Below, in pieces: positions 1-6,468 of a stretch of DNA of 6,468 bases. Where the stretch lies: contig JAQGIA010000449.1 of the NCBI GenBank assembly GCA_028291445.1, forward strand, positions 1-6,468. Direction: 5' to 3'. A model generated the notes under the pieces. That model was given only the letters and a program-made list of their open reading frames with translations. It had not been told where the DNA came from and made no database searches. The stretch's first letter is position 1. Each line of letters opens with the position of its first letter. The position numbers and the translations under genes were made by a program. This DNA comes from Belnapia sp. Lineage in GTDB: Bacteria > Pseudomonadota > Alphaproteobacteria > Acetobacterales > Acetobacteraceae.

Positions 1-157
1 GCGGGAAAAATTCGAAGGATAGCTGCGGCGCGACCACCGCGGCGAAATTCGGCAGGGCATCGAAACGGGGGCCGGTCAGCCAGCGTTGCAGGGTGCCGCC
101 GGCTTCTCGGGCAACGGCGTCCTGGACAACGGAATCATGGGGAAGTGCTTGGTCCAT
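1..157 (-). CDS. metF: Methylenetetrahydrofolate reductase, N-terminal fragment (truncated by window edge)
   Basis: MetF is a flavoprotein that reduces 5,10-methylene-THF to 5-methyl-THF, the methyl donor for methionine synthesis in the cytoplasm. Only the first 52 codons are visible; the reading frame is open to the left edge. The call rests on the segment LSFEFFP at residues 46-52, which matches the first beta strand of the MetF barrel (family form SFEFFPPK), where the glutamate is catalytically important. The 45 residues before it are not conserved and are about 20 longer than in E. coli MetF. ATG at 157-155 is the only sensible start in this frame; upstream are a weak AGGGG (174-170, 12 nt away) and an AGGCGG too close to the start. 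The gene is divergent from mlaA. Seen: frame and motif. Inferred: identity, since a seven-residue motif carries most of the weight. Confidence 0.72.
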   Translation of the reverse strand, partial: MDQALPHDSVVQDAVAREAGGTLQRWLTGPRFDALPNFAAVVAPQLSFEFFP

Positions 158-359
158 GCCGCCTAATTGCCCCTGCCGGGTCACGTTCGCAAGCGTTGCG
201 CGACGATACAGTTTGAGGCGTTACAGGAAACCCAGGAAGGATGCTATGCGGGATGTCAAACCATCCATAGTGCCGAACCACGCGGTGATGACGATTTCTT
301 CGCGGTTCGGTGCGCATGCTCGGGCTCTCCTGCCCCGATGCCAGAGGGCCACGCCACCG
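158..359. promoter_or_regulatory. Divergent intergenic region between metF and mlaA
   Basis: This 202 bp stretch must hold the signals for metF (leftward) and mlaA (rightward). I found no convincing -35/-10 pair on either strand and no recognisable SAM or SAH riboswitch core ahead of metF. It contains a small perfect inverted repeat, CGCAA-GCG-TTGCG, at 188-200, about 30 bp ahead of the metF start; this could be an operator but is short enough to be chance. A strong Shine-Dalgarno-like AGGAAGG lies at 234-240 (see its own entry). Codon third positions in the mlaA frame from 246 to 359 are only about two thirds G or C, well below the mlaA body, which argues that this stretch is a leader and not coding. 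Confidence 0.5.
234..240 (+). promoter_or_regulatory. Strong Shine-Dalgarno-like site that competes for the mlaA start
   Basis: AGGAAGG here sits 5 nt ahead of an ATG at 246 that is in frame with mlaA with no intervening stop. Used as the start, it would put 67 residues before the lipobox cysteine, too long for a normal lipoprotein signal peptide. The same site is also directly against an ATG at 241 in another frame that would encode only nine residues (MLCGMSNHP). It may be a real upstream initiation site, a leader peptide, or chance. Confidence 0.35.
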
Positions 360-1187
360 ATGCGACAGCCGATGCCATTCCCGATGCCACCCGCCATGGG
401 GCGCCGGCTTGCCGCGCCGCTCCTGGTCCTCGCCCTGCTGGCCGGCTGCGCCACCCGGCCACCGGCCTCCGACCCCGAGGCCCTGGCCGAATACCAGCAG
501 ACCAACGATCCGGGCGAACCCGCCAACCGCCAGCTTTACGCGGTACACCAGGGCATCGACAAATACCTCCTGCGTCCGGTCGCCGTGGGCTATCGGGCGG
601 TGGTGCCGGAGCCGATCCGCATCGGGGTGCGCAACGTGCTGGGCAACCTGCGGACGCCGGTGATCCTGGCCAATGACATGCTGCAGGGCGAACCGCGCCG
701 GGCCGGCGATACGCTGGGCCGCTTCGTCATCAACACCACCCTCGGCATCGGCGGCATCTTCGACGTCGCCGGGAAACATTTCGGCGTCCCCGGCCATACC
801 GAGGATTACGGCCAGACCCTGGCGGTCTGGGGCGTCGGCGAAGGTCCCTATATCTTCGTTCCGGTCATCGGCCCCTCCAATCCGCGCGACCTGGTCGGCT
901 TCGGCCTCGGCATCCTGGCCGATCCGCTGACCTGGTTCGGCCAGGGCGTGGTGGTGGATGCGCTGACCTATAGCCGCACCGGCGCCACCGTGGTCGATAC
1001 CCGCGAGGCCCTGATCGCCCCGCTGGACGATCTGGAACGCAGCTCGATCGACAGCTATGCCACCTTGCGGAGCGTCTATCGCCAACGCCGGGCCGCGGAG
1101 ATCCGCAACGACCCGACCCGGGCCGCACCCTCCGCTGCGGGCGGTACCGGCTTCGGCGTGGGAACCGGCGAAGCGCCACAACGCTGA
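360..1187 (+). CDS. mlaA: MlaA/VacJ family outer-membrane lipoprotein (phospholipid transport)
   Basis: MlaA is a ring-shaped lipoprotein held in the inner leaflet of the outer membrane; with MlaC and the MlaFEDB complex it removes misplaced phospholipids from the outer leaflet. The 275-residue product has a lipoprotein signal with hydrophobic core 18-28 and lipobox LLAGC, lipidated Cys30. Family motifs follow in order: NDPGEPANRQLY (49-60), RFVINTTLGIGGIFDVA (121-137), EDYGQTLAVWGVGEGPY (148-164) and the segment ending GPSNPRD (171-177). The last 20 or so residues are a low-complexity Ala/Gly/Pro tail. I chose ATG 360 because a GAGGG-type site lies at 344-348 and the signal peptide has a sensible length. 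ATGs at 372, 384 and 396 are also possible, the last giving an 18-residue signal; ATG 246 has a better ribosome site but an implausibly long leader. mlaC follows 26 bp downstream, probably on the same transcript. Family certain, start uncertain. Confidence 0.95.
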   Translation: MRQPMPFPMPPAMGRRLAAPLLVLALLAGCATRPPASDPEALAEYQQTNDPGEPANRQLYAVHQGIDKYLLRPVAVGYRAVVPEPIRIGVRNVLGNLRTPVILANDMLQGEPRRAGDTLGRFVINTTLGIGGIFDVAGKHFGVPGHTEDYGQTLAVWGVGEGPYIFVPVIGPSNPRDLVGFGLGILADPLTWFGQGVVVDALTYSRTGATVVDTREALIAPLDDLERSSIDSYATLRSVYRQRRAAEIRNDPTRAAPSAAGGTGFGVGTGEAPQR

Positions 1188-1213
1188 CACGCCCGCCACG
1201 GAGACTGAACCTT

Positions 1214-1849
1214 ATGCATCCGATCTCACGCCGCGGCCTTCTCGGGGCCGCCACCCTGCTCGCCCCGGCATTGTCCGGCGCGGCGCGGGCGCAGACCGAT
1301 ATCGGCCGCGCCTCCGCCTTCATCCAGACGACGGGCCAGCAGCTTGTCGCCGCCATCAACGACCAGTCGAACAACCTCGCGGCGCGCCGGCAGAAGGTCG
1401 CCGCGGTGCTGCGCCATGCGGTGGACGTCGAAGGCGTCGGCCGCTTCATCATCGGCCGCTGGTGGCGCAATGCCTCCGCCCAGGAACAGCAGGAATACAT
1501 CAGGCTGTTCGACGAGACGCTGGTCCGCAACCTCTCGGCCCGCTTCGGCGAGTATCAGGGGGTGCGCTTCTCGCTCGGCCGGACCCAGCAGCGGACCGAG
1601 GATGACGTGTTGGTGAATACCGTCATCGAGCGACCAAACAGCCCGCCCTTCTCGCTCGACTGGCGGGTCGGCGACATCAACGGCCAGCCCAAGATCGTCG
1701 ATGTGATCGCCGAGGGCACCTCGCTGCGGCTGACCCAGCGCAGCGAGTATTCCAGCGTGATCCAGCGGAACAACGGCCAGGTCGGCGCGCTGCTCCAGGC
1801 CATGCGTGGCCAGATCCAGCAGCTCGCGGCCCGCGAACAGGGCCGCTGA
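1214..1849 (+). CDS. mlaC: MlaC/Ttg2D family periplasmic phospholipid-binding protein
   Basis: MlaC shuttles phospholipids through the periplasm between MlaA in the outer membrane and the MlaFEDB ABC transporter in the inner membrane. The product has 211 residues, the usual family length. Residues 1-26 are an export signal with a twin-arginine-like SRRGLLG (5-11), a hydrophobic core to about 20 and a likely cleavage site ARA|Q after residue 26. The mature part shows the family pattern: a helical start with the conserved GRWWRNASAQEQQEYIRLF (81-99), then the beta-rich region with VLVNTVIERP (132-141), FSLDWRV (146-152) and KIVDVIAEG (160-168). GGAG at 1200-1203 lies 10 nt before the ATG. It follows mlaA closely, which supports the call. 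The HpnM proteins of hopanoid clusters belong to the same family; adjacency to mlaA makes MlaC the better name. mlaD, mlaE, mlaF and mlaB are not in the window. Confidence 0.92.
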   Translation: MHPISRRGLLGAATLLAPALSGAARAQTDIGRASAFIQTTGQQLVAAINDQSNNLAARRQKVAAVLRHAVDVEGVGRFIIGRWWRNASAQEQQEYIRLFDETLVRNLSARFGEYQGVRFSLGRTQQRTEDDVLVNTVIERPNSPPFSLDWRVGDINGQPKIVDVIAEGTSLRLTQRSEYSSVIQRNNGQVGALLQAMRGQIQQLAAREQGR

Positions 1850-1855
1850 GCCACG

Positions 1856-1883
1856 GCGCCCGGGGGATCATGACCCCGGGCGC
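1856..1883. terminator. Putative bidirectional terminator between mlaC and the acetyltransferase gene
   Basis: A perfect 10 bp inverted repeat, GCGCCCGGGG (1856-1865) and CCCCGGGCGC (1874-1883), encloses an 8 nt loop. It starts 6 bp after the mlaC stop and, on the other strand, begins at the last base of the acetyltransferase stop codon (1885-1883), so it can serve both convergent units. There is no T-run on either side, so it is not a textbook intrinsic terminator; it may act as an RNA 3'-end stabiliser or with Rho. Confidence 0.6.
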
Positions 1884-2407
1884 TACGCCTTGCTTTCGAA
1901 GACCAGCATGCGTCGCCCGCGATGTTCGAAGGTGTCGCATTCGGCCATGCCGATGTCCTGCAGCACATGGCGCGACGCCTGGTTCTCCTCCCAGGCCACC
2001 GCGATGATGCGGGCCAGCCCGGCGCGATGGCCGAACTCCAGCCCCGCCTTGGCCGCTTCCCGCGCATAGCCCTTGCCGCGGCATTCCGGCCAGAGCGCGA
2101 AGCGCATCGCCACCCCGCGCCCATCCGGCCGCTCCATCAGCCCGGCGATGCCGAGGAATTCCCCGGTTTCCGTGTGGAAGACGCACCAGGTGCCATAGCC
2201 GCGCACCGCCCAGAAATCGATGTCGTCCTCCAGCTCCTCGCGCACCCGCGCCTCGGAGCGGGTGCCGTGCAGCATGAGTTCGAACACCCGGGCATCCGCT
2301 TTCAGCCGGATCAGGTCGGGCAGGTTCTCGCGGCCGGGCGGCACGAGCGTCAGGCGCTCGGTCCGCACCAGCCTGGCCGGCAGGGGCACCGGGTAGGCAT
2401 GCCGCAT
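1883..2407 (-). CDS. GNAT family N-acetyltransferase (RimJ/RimL-like)
   Basis: Transfers acetyl from acetyl-CoA to an amine in the cytoplasm; the substrate cannot be told from the sequence. The 174-residue product begins with the RTERLTL segment (15-21) typical of the RimJ/RimL branch (Acetyltransf_3), has the central strand-turn EFLGIAGL (83-90), then the acetyl-CoA pyrophosphate-binding motif CRGKGYA (109-115) within a helix, followed by the NQASRHVLQDIGM segment (142-154) usual in this branch. ATG at 2407-2405 lies 7 bp after the ettA stop; no good ribosome site precedes it, so its translation may be coupled to ettA. The frame stays open upstream into ettA, but that part is antisense-type shadow and is excluded. 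It ends at the convergent hairpin next to mlaC. Family confident, function unknown. Confidence 0.88.
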   Translation of the reverse strand: MRHAYPVPLPARLVRTERLTLVPPGRENLPDLIRLKADARVFELMLHGTRSEARVREELEDDIDFWAVRGYGTWCVFHTETGEFLGIAGLMERPDGRGVAMRFALWPECRGKGYAREAAKAGLEFGHRAGLARIIAVAWEENQASRHVLQDIGMAECDTFEHRGRRMLVFESKA

Positions 2408-2414
2408 CGAACTG

Positions 2415-4094
<1,680 letters not shown>

Positions 4095-4244
4095 GCTGGG
4101 GATCCTGCCGAAAGGCATGAGAGAAGCGTTCAGCGGGTTATCTAGCCCTCGAGGCCGCCAGAAGAAAGGACCAGGGGGCGGCGGAAAATGTTGCGGCGCA
4201 AGGAAACCCGCGTCTAGCCTCCGGGATCACGGCAGGAGCCGCCC
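4095..4244. promoter_or_regulatory. Divergent promoter region between ettA and the cysteine hydrolase gene
   Basis: This 150 bp gap must serve both divergent genes. For the rightward gene the best candidate is TTGCGG (4191-4196), 18 bp, TAGCCT (4215-4220), followed by the ribosome site at 4234; each box matches the sigma-70 consensus at only three of six bases, so it is weak. For ettA I saw an AT-richer patch around GATAAC (minus strand, near 4135-4140) but no good -35. The region is purine-rich around 4160-4205. No long inverted repeat was seen. Confidence 0.35.
4234..4238 (+). promoter_or_regulatory. Ribosome binding site of the cysteine hydrolase gene
   Basis: AGGAG, 6 nt ahead of the ATG at 4245. 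It fixes the start with good confidence. Confidence 0.8.
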
Positions 4245-4949
4245 ATGCACAAGGTCGAACTCTTCCCCTCGGTCGTCGCCCGGGTGACGGAACGCCGCGG
4301 CGGGCTCCGGGTATTTTCCGGCCTCGACCCACGGCGCACCGCCCATGTGGTGGTCGATCTGCAGAACGGCTTCATGGCGGAGGGCCAGCTTTCGGCGGTC
4401 GCCACCGCGCCGGAGATCATCCCCCAGGTGAACCGGATCAGCGCCGCGCTGCGGGCGGCCGGCGGGCTGGTGGTCTATCTCCAGCACACCGCGGACCCCG
4501 CGGCGGTGTCCGGCTGGTCGGCCTTCTACGATAATTTCGTCAATCCGCTGCGCCGGGCGGCGATGATCGAAGCCTTTACCCCGGGGAATTTCGGCCATGC
4601 GCTCTGGCCGGGGCTGGAGGTGCTGCCGGGCGACCTCACCATCCGCAAGTCCCGCTTCGGCGCCTTCATCCAGGGCTCCTCCGACCTGCATGCGCAGTTG
4701 AAACGTCGCGCGATCGATACGCTGATCATCACCGGCACCGTCACCAACGTCTGCTGCGAAAGCACCGCGCGCGACGCCATGATGCTGGATTACCGGGTGT
4801 TCTTCGTCACCGATGGCAATGCCGCCCATTCGGACCAGGAACACAACGCCAGCCTGTCCAACCTGGCCAATATCTTCTGCGACGTGGTGAGCACCGAGGA
4901 AGTGGTCGGGCTGATGGTGCCCGAGGCCGCTCGGGCAGCGGCGGAGTAA
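4245..4949 (+). CDS. Isochorismatase-family cysteine hydrolase
   Basis: Members of this fold hydrolyse amide or vinyl-ether bonds with an Asp-Lys-Cys triad; they include nicotinamidase, RutB (ureidoacrylate amidohydrolase), maleamate amidohydrolase and N-carbamoylsarcosine amidase. The 234-residue product shows the whole triad: Asp38 in VVVDLQNGFM (35-44), Lys135 in LTIRKSRFGAF (131-141) and Cys170 in GTVTNVCCESTARDA (164-178). The wording TNVC-EST-RDA is closest to RutB-like amidohydrolases, but no other rut gene is present, so the substrate is open. The double cysteine 170-171 is notable; by comparison with RutB the first is catalytic. There is no signal peptide, so it is cytoplasmic. AGGAG lies 6 nt before the ATG. 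The CMD-family gene starts about 100 bp downstream on the same strand. Not PncA: the nicotinamidase metal-site pattern is not seen. Confidence 0.92.
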   Translation: MHKVELFPSVVARVTERRGGLRVFSGLDPRRTAHVVVDLQNGFMAEGQLSAVATAPEIIPQVNRISAALRAAGGLVVYLQHTADPAAVSGWSAFYDNFVNPLRRAAMIEAFTPGNFGHALWPGLEVLPGDLTIRKSRFGAFIQGSSDLHAQLKRRAIDTLIITGTVTNVCCESTARDAMMLDYRVFFVTDGNAAHSDQEHNASLSNLANIFCDVVSTEEVVGLMVPEAARAAAE

Positions 4950-4950
4950 T

Positions 4951-4968
4951 CCGCCGGCCATGCGGCGG
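4951..4968 (+). terminator. Small GC hairpin after the cysteine hydrolase gene
   Basis: CCGCCG (4951-4956) and CGGCGG (4963-4968) form a 6 bp stem with a 6 nt loop, 1 bp after the stop codon. No T-run follows. It could be a weak or partial terminator, so it does not rule out readthrough into the next gene; in GC-rich DNA such a stem may also be chance. Confidence 0.25.
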
Positions 4969-5039
4969 CGGCCCGGCTGGCGCGTTCAGGCAGCCTCATA
5001 CCCTGGCGGGCACCATGCCCGAAGCCCACGTCCCAAGCG

Positions 5040-5044
5040 AAGGA
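5040..5044 (+). promoter_or_regulatory. Ribosome binding site that sets the CMD-family gene start
   Basis: AAGGA lies 6 nt ahead of ATG 5051 and decides for it over the upstream in-frame ATG at 5015, which has only a poor GGCGGG-like site. Confidence 0.75.
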
Positions 5045-5050
5045 AACGCC

Positions 5051-5617
5051 ATGCGCCTGCCCCTCATCAAGCCCGAGGAACTGAGCGACGAACAGAAGCC
5101 GCTCTATGCCGACATGCGCGCTGGCATCGAGAAGAATTTCAAGGGTTTCGCCACCATCGGCGCCGATGGCGCCCTGCTCGGCCCGTGGAATCCCTGGCTG
5201 CACGAGCCCAAGATGGGCGGCCCGGTCTGGGAGCTGACCAAGGCCATGTCGGAGGCACCCAGCCTGCCCCGGTCGGTGCGGGAAGTGGCGATCCTGGTCA
5301 CCGGGGCGCATTTCCACTCGGCCTATGAGCTCTATGCCCATGTCATCGCCGCCGAGCACCGCGGCCTGTCCGACGACACCCTGGCGACCATCGTCGCCGG
5401 GCAGCGGCCGGGCGACCTGCCGCGCGACCAGGCCATCGCCTATGACGTCGCCTCCGCCCTGGTCGGCGGCGGGGTGCTGCCGGAGTTGACGTACCGCCAA
5501 GCGGTGGCGACCTTCGGCCAGCATGGCGCGGCGGAGCTGATCTACCTGGTCGGGCTGTACTGCATGGTCTCCACCACGCTGAACGGCTTCGACGTGCCGG
5601 TGCCCGAAGCGGATTGA
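5051..5617 (+). CDS. Carboxymuconolactone decarboxylase (CMD) family protein, AhpD-like fold without redox cysteines
   Basis: The CMD fold is an all-helical domain shared by gamma-carboxymuconolactone decarboxylase (protocatechuate pathway) and the AhpD peroxidase. The 188-residue product carries the family helix pair: REVAILVTGAHFHSAYELYAHV (77-98), with Glu78, His86, His88, Tyr92-Glu93 and His97 placed like the conserved Glu, Tyr-Glu and His of the family. The CxxC of AhpD is absent (its place reads without cysteine; the only Cys is 171), so a disulphide peroxidase role is unlikely. An N-terminal region of about 70 residues rich in Pro and Trp precedes the core, as in many stand-alone CMD-like proteins of unknown substrate. 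There is no signal peptide. It sits between a cysteine hydrolase and a FUSC membrane protein on the same strand, which hints at catabolism. Family confident, reaction unknown. Confidence 0.9.
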   Translation: MRLPLIKPEELSDEQKPLYADMRAGIEKNFKGFATIGADGALLGPWNPWLHEPKMGGPVWELTKAMSEAPSLPRSVREVAILVTGAHFHSAYELYAHVIAAEHRGLSDDTLATIVAGQRPGDLPRDQAIAYDVASALVGGGVLPELTYRQAVATFGQHGAAELIYLVGLYCMVSTTLNGFDVPVPEAD

Positions 5618-5626
5618 GAGCCAATT

Positions 5627-5654
5627 CCGGGATGCGCCCGTGGCGCATTCCCGG
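5627..5654 (+). terminator. Long hairpin after the CMD-family gene
   Basis: CCGGGATGCGCC (5627-5638) pairs with GGCGCATTCCCGG (5642-5654) as a 12 bp stem with one bulged T and a 3 nt loop, starting 10 bp after the stop codon. It is the strongest hairpin of the window, although no T-run follows. Its right arm can also pair with ATGCGCC at 5661-5667, giving a second, competing stem (see findings). Confidence 0.6.
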
Positions 5655-5694
5655 GTAATGATGCGCCAAGGCGGAGGCAAAGGCGGGGCGAGGC

Positions 5695-6468
5695 ATGGGA
5701 AATTGGCTGCCCGGGCGCCAGGCCTGGCTATTTTCCCTGGTTACCTTCGCCGCCGCGGCCCTGGCGCTGTTCATCGCCTTCGAGACCGGGCTGGAACGGC
5801 CCTATTGGGCGGCGACAACGGTCTATATCACCGCCCAGGGCTCGGCCGGGGCGCTGCGGGCCAAGGCGCTGTGGCGCCTGGGCGGCACCCTGGCCGGCGC
5901 GGCGGTCGCCGTCCTGGCGGTGCCCAACCTGGTCGACGCGCCGCCGCTGCTGGTGCTGGCCTTCGCCTGCTGGGTCGGGGCCTGCGTGACCGCCTCGCTG
6001 CTGGACCCCACGCCGCGCAGCTATGGCTTCATCCTCGCCGGCTATACCGCGGCCATCATCGGCTTCCCCTCGGTCGAGGCACCGGAAGCGATCTTCGAGA
6101 CGGCGGTGCTGCGGGTGCAGGAGATCGGCCTCGGTATCGCCTGCGCCTGGGCCCTGCATGCGATTTTACTGCCCAGCCCCGCCGCGCCGCAATTGCTGCG
6201 CCGGCTGGAGGCCTGGACCGCCGACCTCGCCCGGCTGGCCGCCAATGCCCTCGTCGGCGATACCGCCAGCCTCGCCGAGGATCGCCGCCGGCTGGCGCGC
6301 GACGGCACCGCGCTGGACGCGCTGTTCCAGCAGGCCCGCTACGAGGATGCCAGCCGCGCCGCGCTGCGCTGGCTGCCCAGCCTGCGCGACCAGGCCCGGC
6401 GGCTGCCGGTGCTGGCCACCTCGGCGGGCGACCGCGTCGCCGGGCTGCGCACCACCGATCCGGCCGCG
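5695..6468 (+). CDS. FUSC family (AaeB/YccS-like) inner-membrane protein, N-terminal part (truncated by window edge)
   Basis: FUSC proteins are inner-membrane proteins; AaeB is the efflux pump for p-hydroxybenzoate and other aromatic acids. The frame is open from ATG 5695 to the right edge, giving 258 residues with no stop. Hydrophobic segments lie at about 11-30, 36-49, 62-78, 84-103, 108-124 and 142-160, matching the six-helix N-terminal half of the family; a charged, Arg/Ala-rich helical region follows from 165, as expected of the cytoplasmic part. The hallmark ERPYWAATTVYITAQ (34-48) and then AKALWRLGGTLAGA (56-69) identify the family. A purine-rich AGGCGGGG (5681-5688) lies 6 nt before the ATG; a better GGAGG at 5673-5677 is too far away (17 nt) and has no start codon at proper spacing. 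Leu158 uses the rare TTA codon. Seen: topology and motif. Inferred: aromatic acid efflux; other FUSC members have different or unknown cargo. Confidence 0.9.
   Translation, partial: MGNWLPGRQAWLFSLVTFAAAALALFIAFETGLERPYWAATTVYITAQGSAGALRAKALWRLGGTLAGAAVAVLAVPNLVDAPPLLVLAFACWVGACVTASLLDPTPRSYGFILAGYTAAIIGFPSVEAPEAIFETAVLRVQEIGLGIACAWALHAILLPSPAAPQLLRRLEAWTADLARLAANALVGDTASLAEDRRRLARDGTALDALFQQARYEDASRAALRWLPSLRDQARRLPVLATSAGDRVAGLRTTDPAA

Noticed and set aside
188..200. Inverted repeat CGCAA-GCG-TTGCG ahead of metF as an operator or riboswitch part
   Set aside because: Five-base arms are too short to stand out from chance, and no wider riboswitch structure was recognisable around it.
135..1199. 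Long minus-strand open frame (354 codons) opposite mlaA
   Set aside because: It is antisense to a clear MlaA gene, shows no family motif and is rich in Arg, Gly and Ala as expected from reversed GC-rich codons.
4095..4118. Eight-residue longer EttA start at 4118
   Set aside because: No ribosome site precedes it, while the start at 4094 gives the family-typical MAAYQYVYVM with AGGA at good spacing.
4227..4961. Minus-strand open frame opposite the cysteine hydrolase gene
   Set aside because: The plus strand carries the full Asp-Lys-Cys triad and a good ribosome site; the antisense frame has neither motif nor start signal.
5015..5050. Twelve-residue longer start of the CMD-family protein
   Set aside because: The AAGGA site at 5040-5044 is well placed for ATG 5051, and the extra residues are not family-like.
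4790..5680. Minus-strand open frame opposite the CMD-family gene
   Set aside because: It overlaps two real genes on the other strand and shows no domain.
5728..6159. Minus-strand open frame opposite the FUSC gene
   Set aside because: The plus strand encodes the FUSC hallmark and membrane helices through this stretch.

Overview
The window is about 6.5 kb of GC-rich DNA (coding third positions almost all G or C) and looks like chromosome of an alphaproteobacterium, most likely Acetobacteraceae of the Roseomonas type. That placement is inferred from base composition, the wording of the MlaA, MlaC and EttA proteins, and gene content; no rRNA or marker gene in the window settles it. I see no mobile element, CRISPR array, tRNA or rRNA.

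Layout. (1) Positions 1-157, minus: the first 52 codons of a probable metF (5,10-methylenetetrahydrofolate reductase), running off the left edge. (2) Positions 158-359: divergent intergenic region holding the leader of mlaA and an ambiguous start for it. (3) Positions 360-1849, plus: mlaA then mlaC, 26 bp apart, encoding the outer-membrane lipoprotein and the periplasmic carrier of the Mla phospholipid transport pathway; the inner-membrane parts (mlaFEDB) are not here. (4) A GC-rich hairpin at 1856-1883 separates mlaC from the convergent minus-strand pair. (5) Positions 1883-4094, minus: ettA (ABC-F translation factor) followed 7 bp later by a RimJ/RimL-type GNAT acetyltransferase, probably one transcript. 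(6) Positions 4095-4244: divergent promoter region. (7) Positions 4245-6468, plus: an isochorismatase-family cysteine hydrolase, a carboxymuconolactone-decarboxylase-family protein, and the N-terminal 258 residues of a FUSC/AaeB-like membrane protein that runs off the right edge with no stop.

How they fit together. mlaA and mlaC act together in maintaining outer-membrane lipid asymmetry. ettA adjusts the first steps of translation elongation to the energy state of the cell; the co-directional acetyltransferase has an unknown substrate. The hydrolase, the CMD-family protein and the FUSC protein lie in the same direction and could form a small module for breakdown and efflux of aromatic or amide compounds, but hairpins lie between them and the link is only inferred.

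The window is mostly ordinary housekeeping sequence and I did not find a convincing undescribed system. The points best worth checking are two competing hairpins that share one arm just ahead of the FUSC gene, the conflicting start signals of mlaA, the twin-arginine-like signal of MlaC, and the close coupling of an acetyltransferase to ettA.
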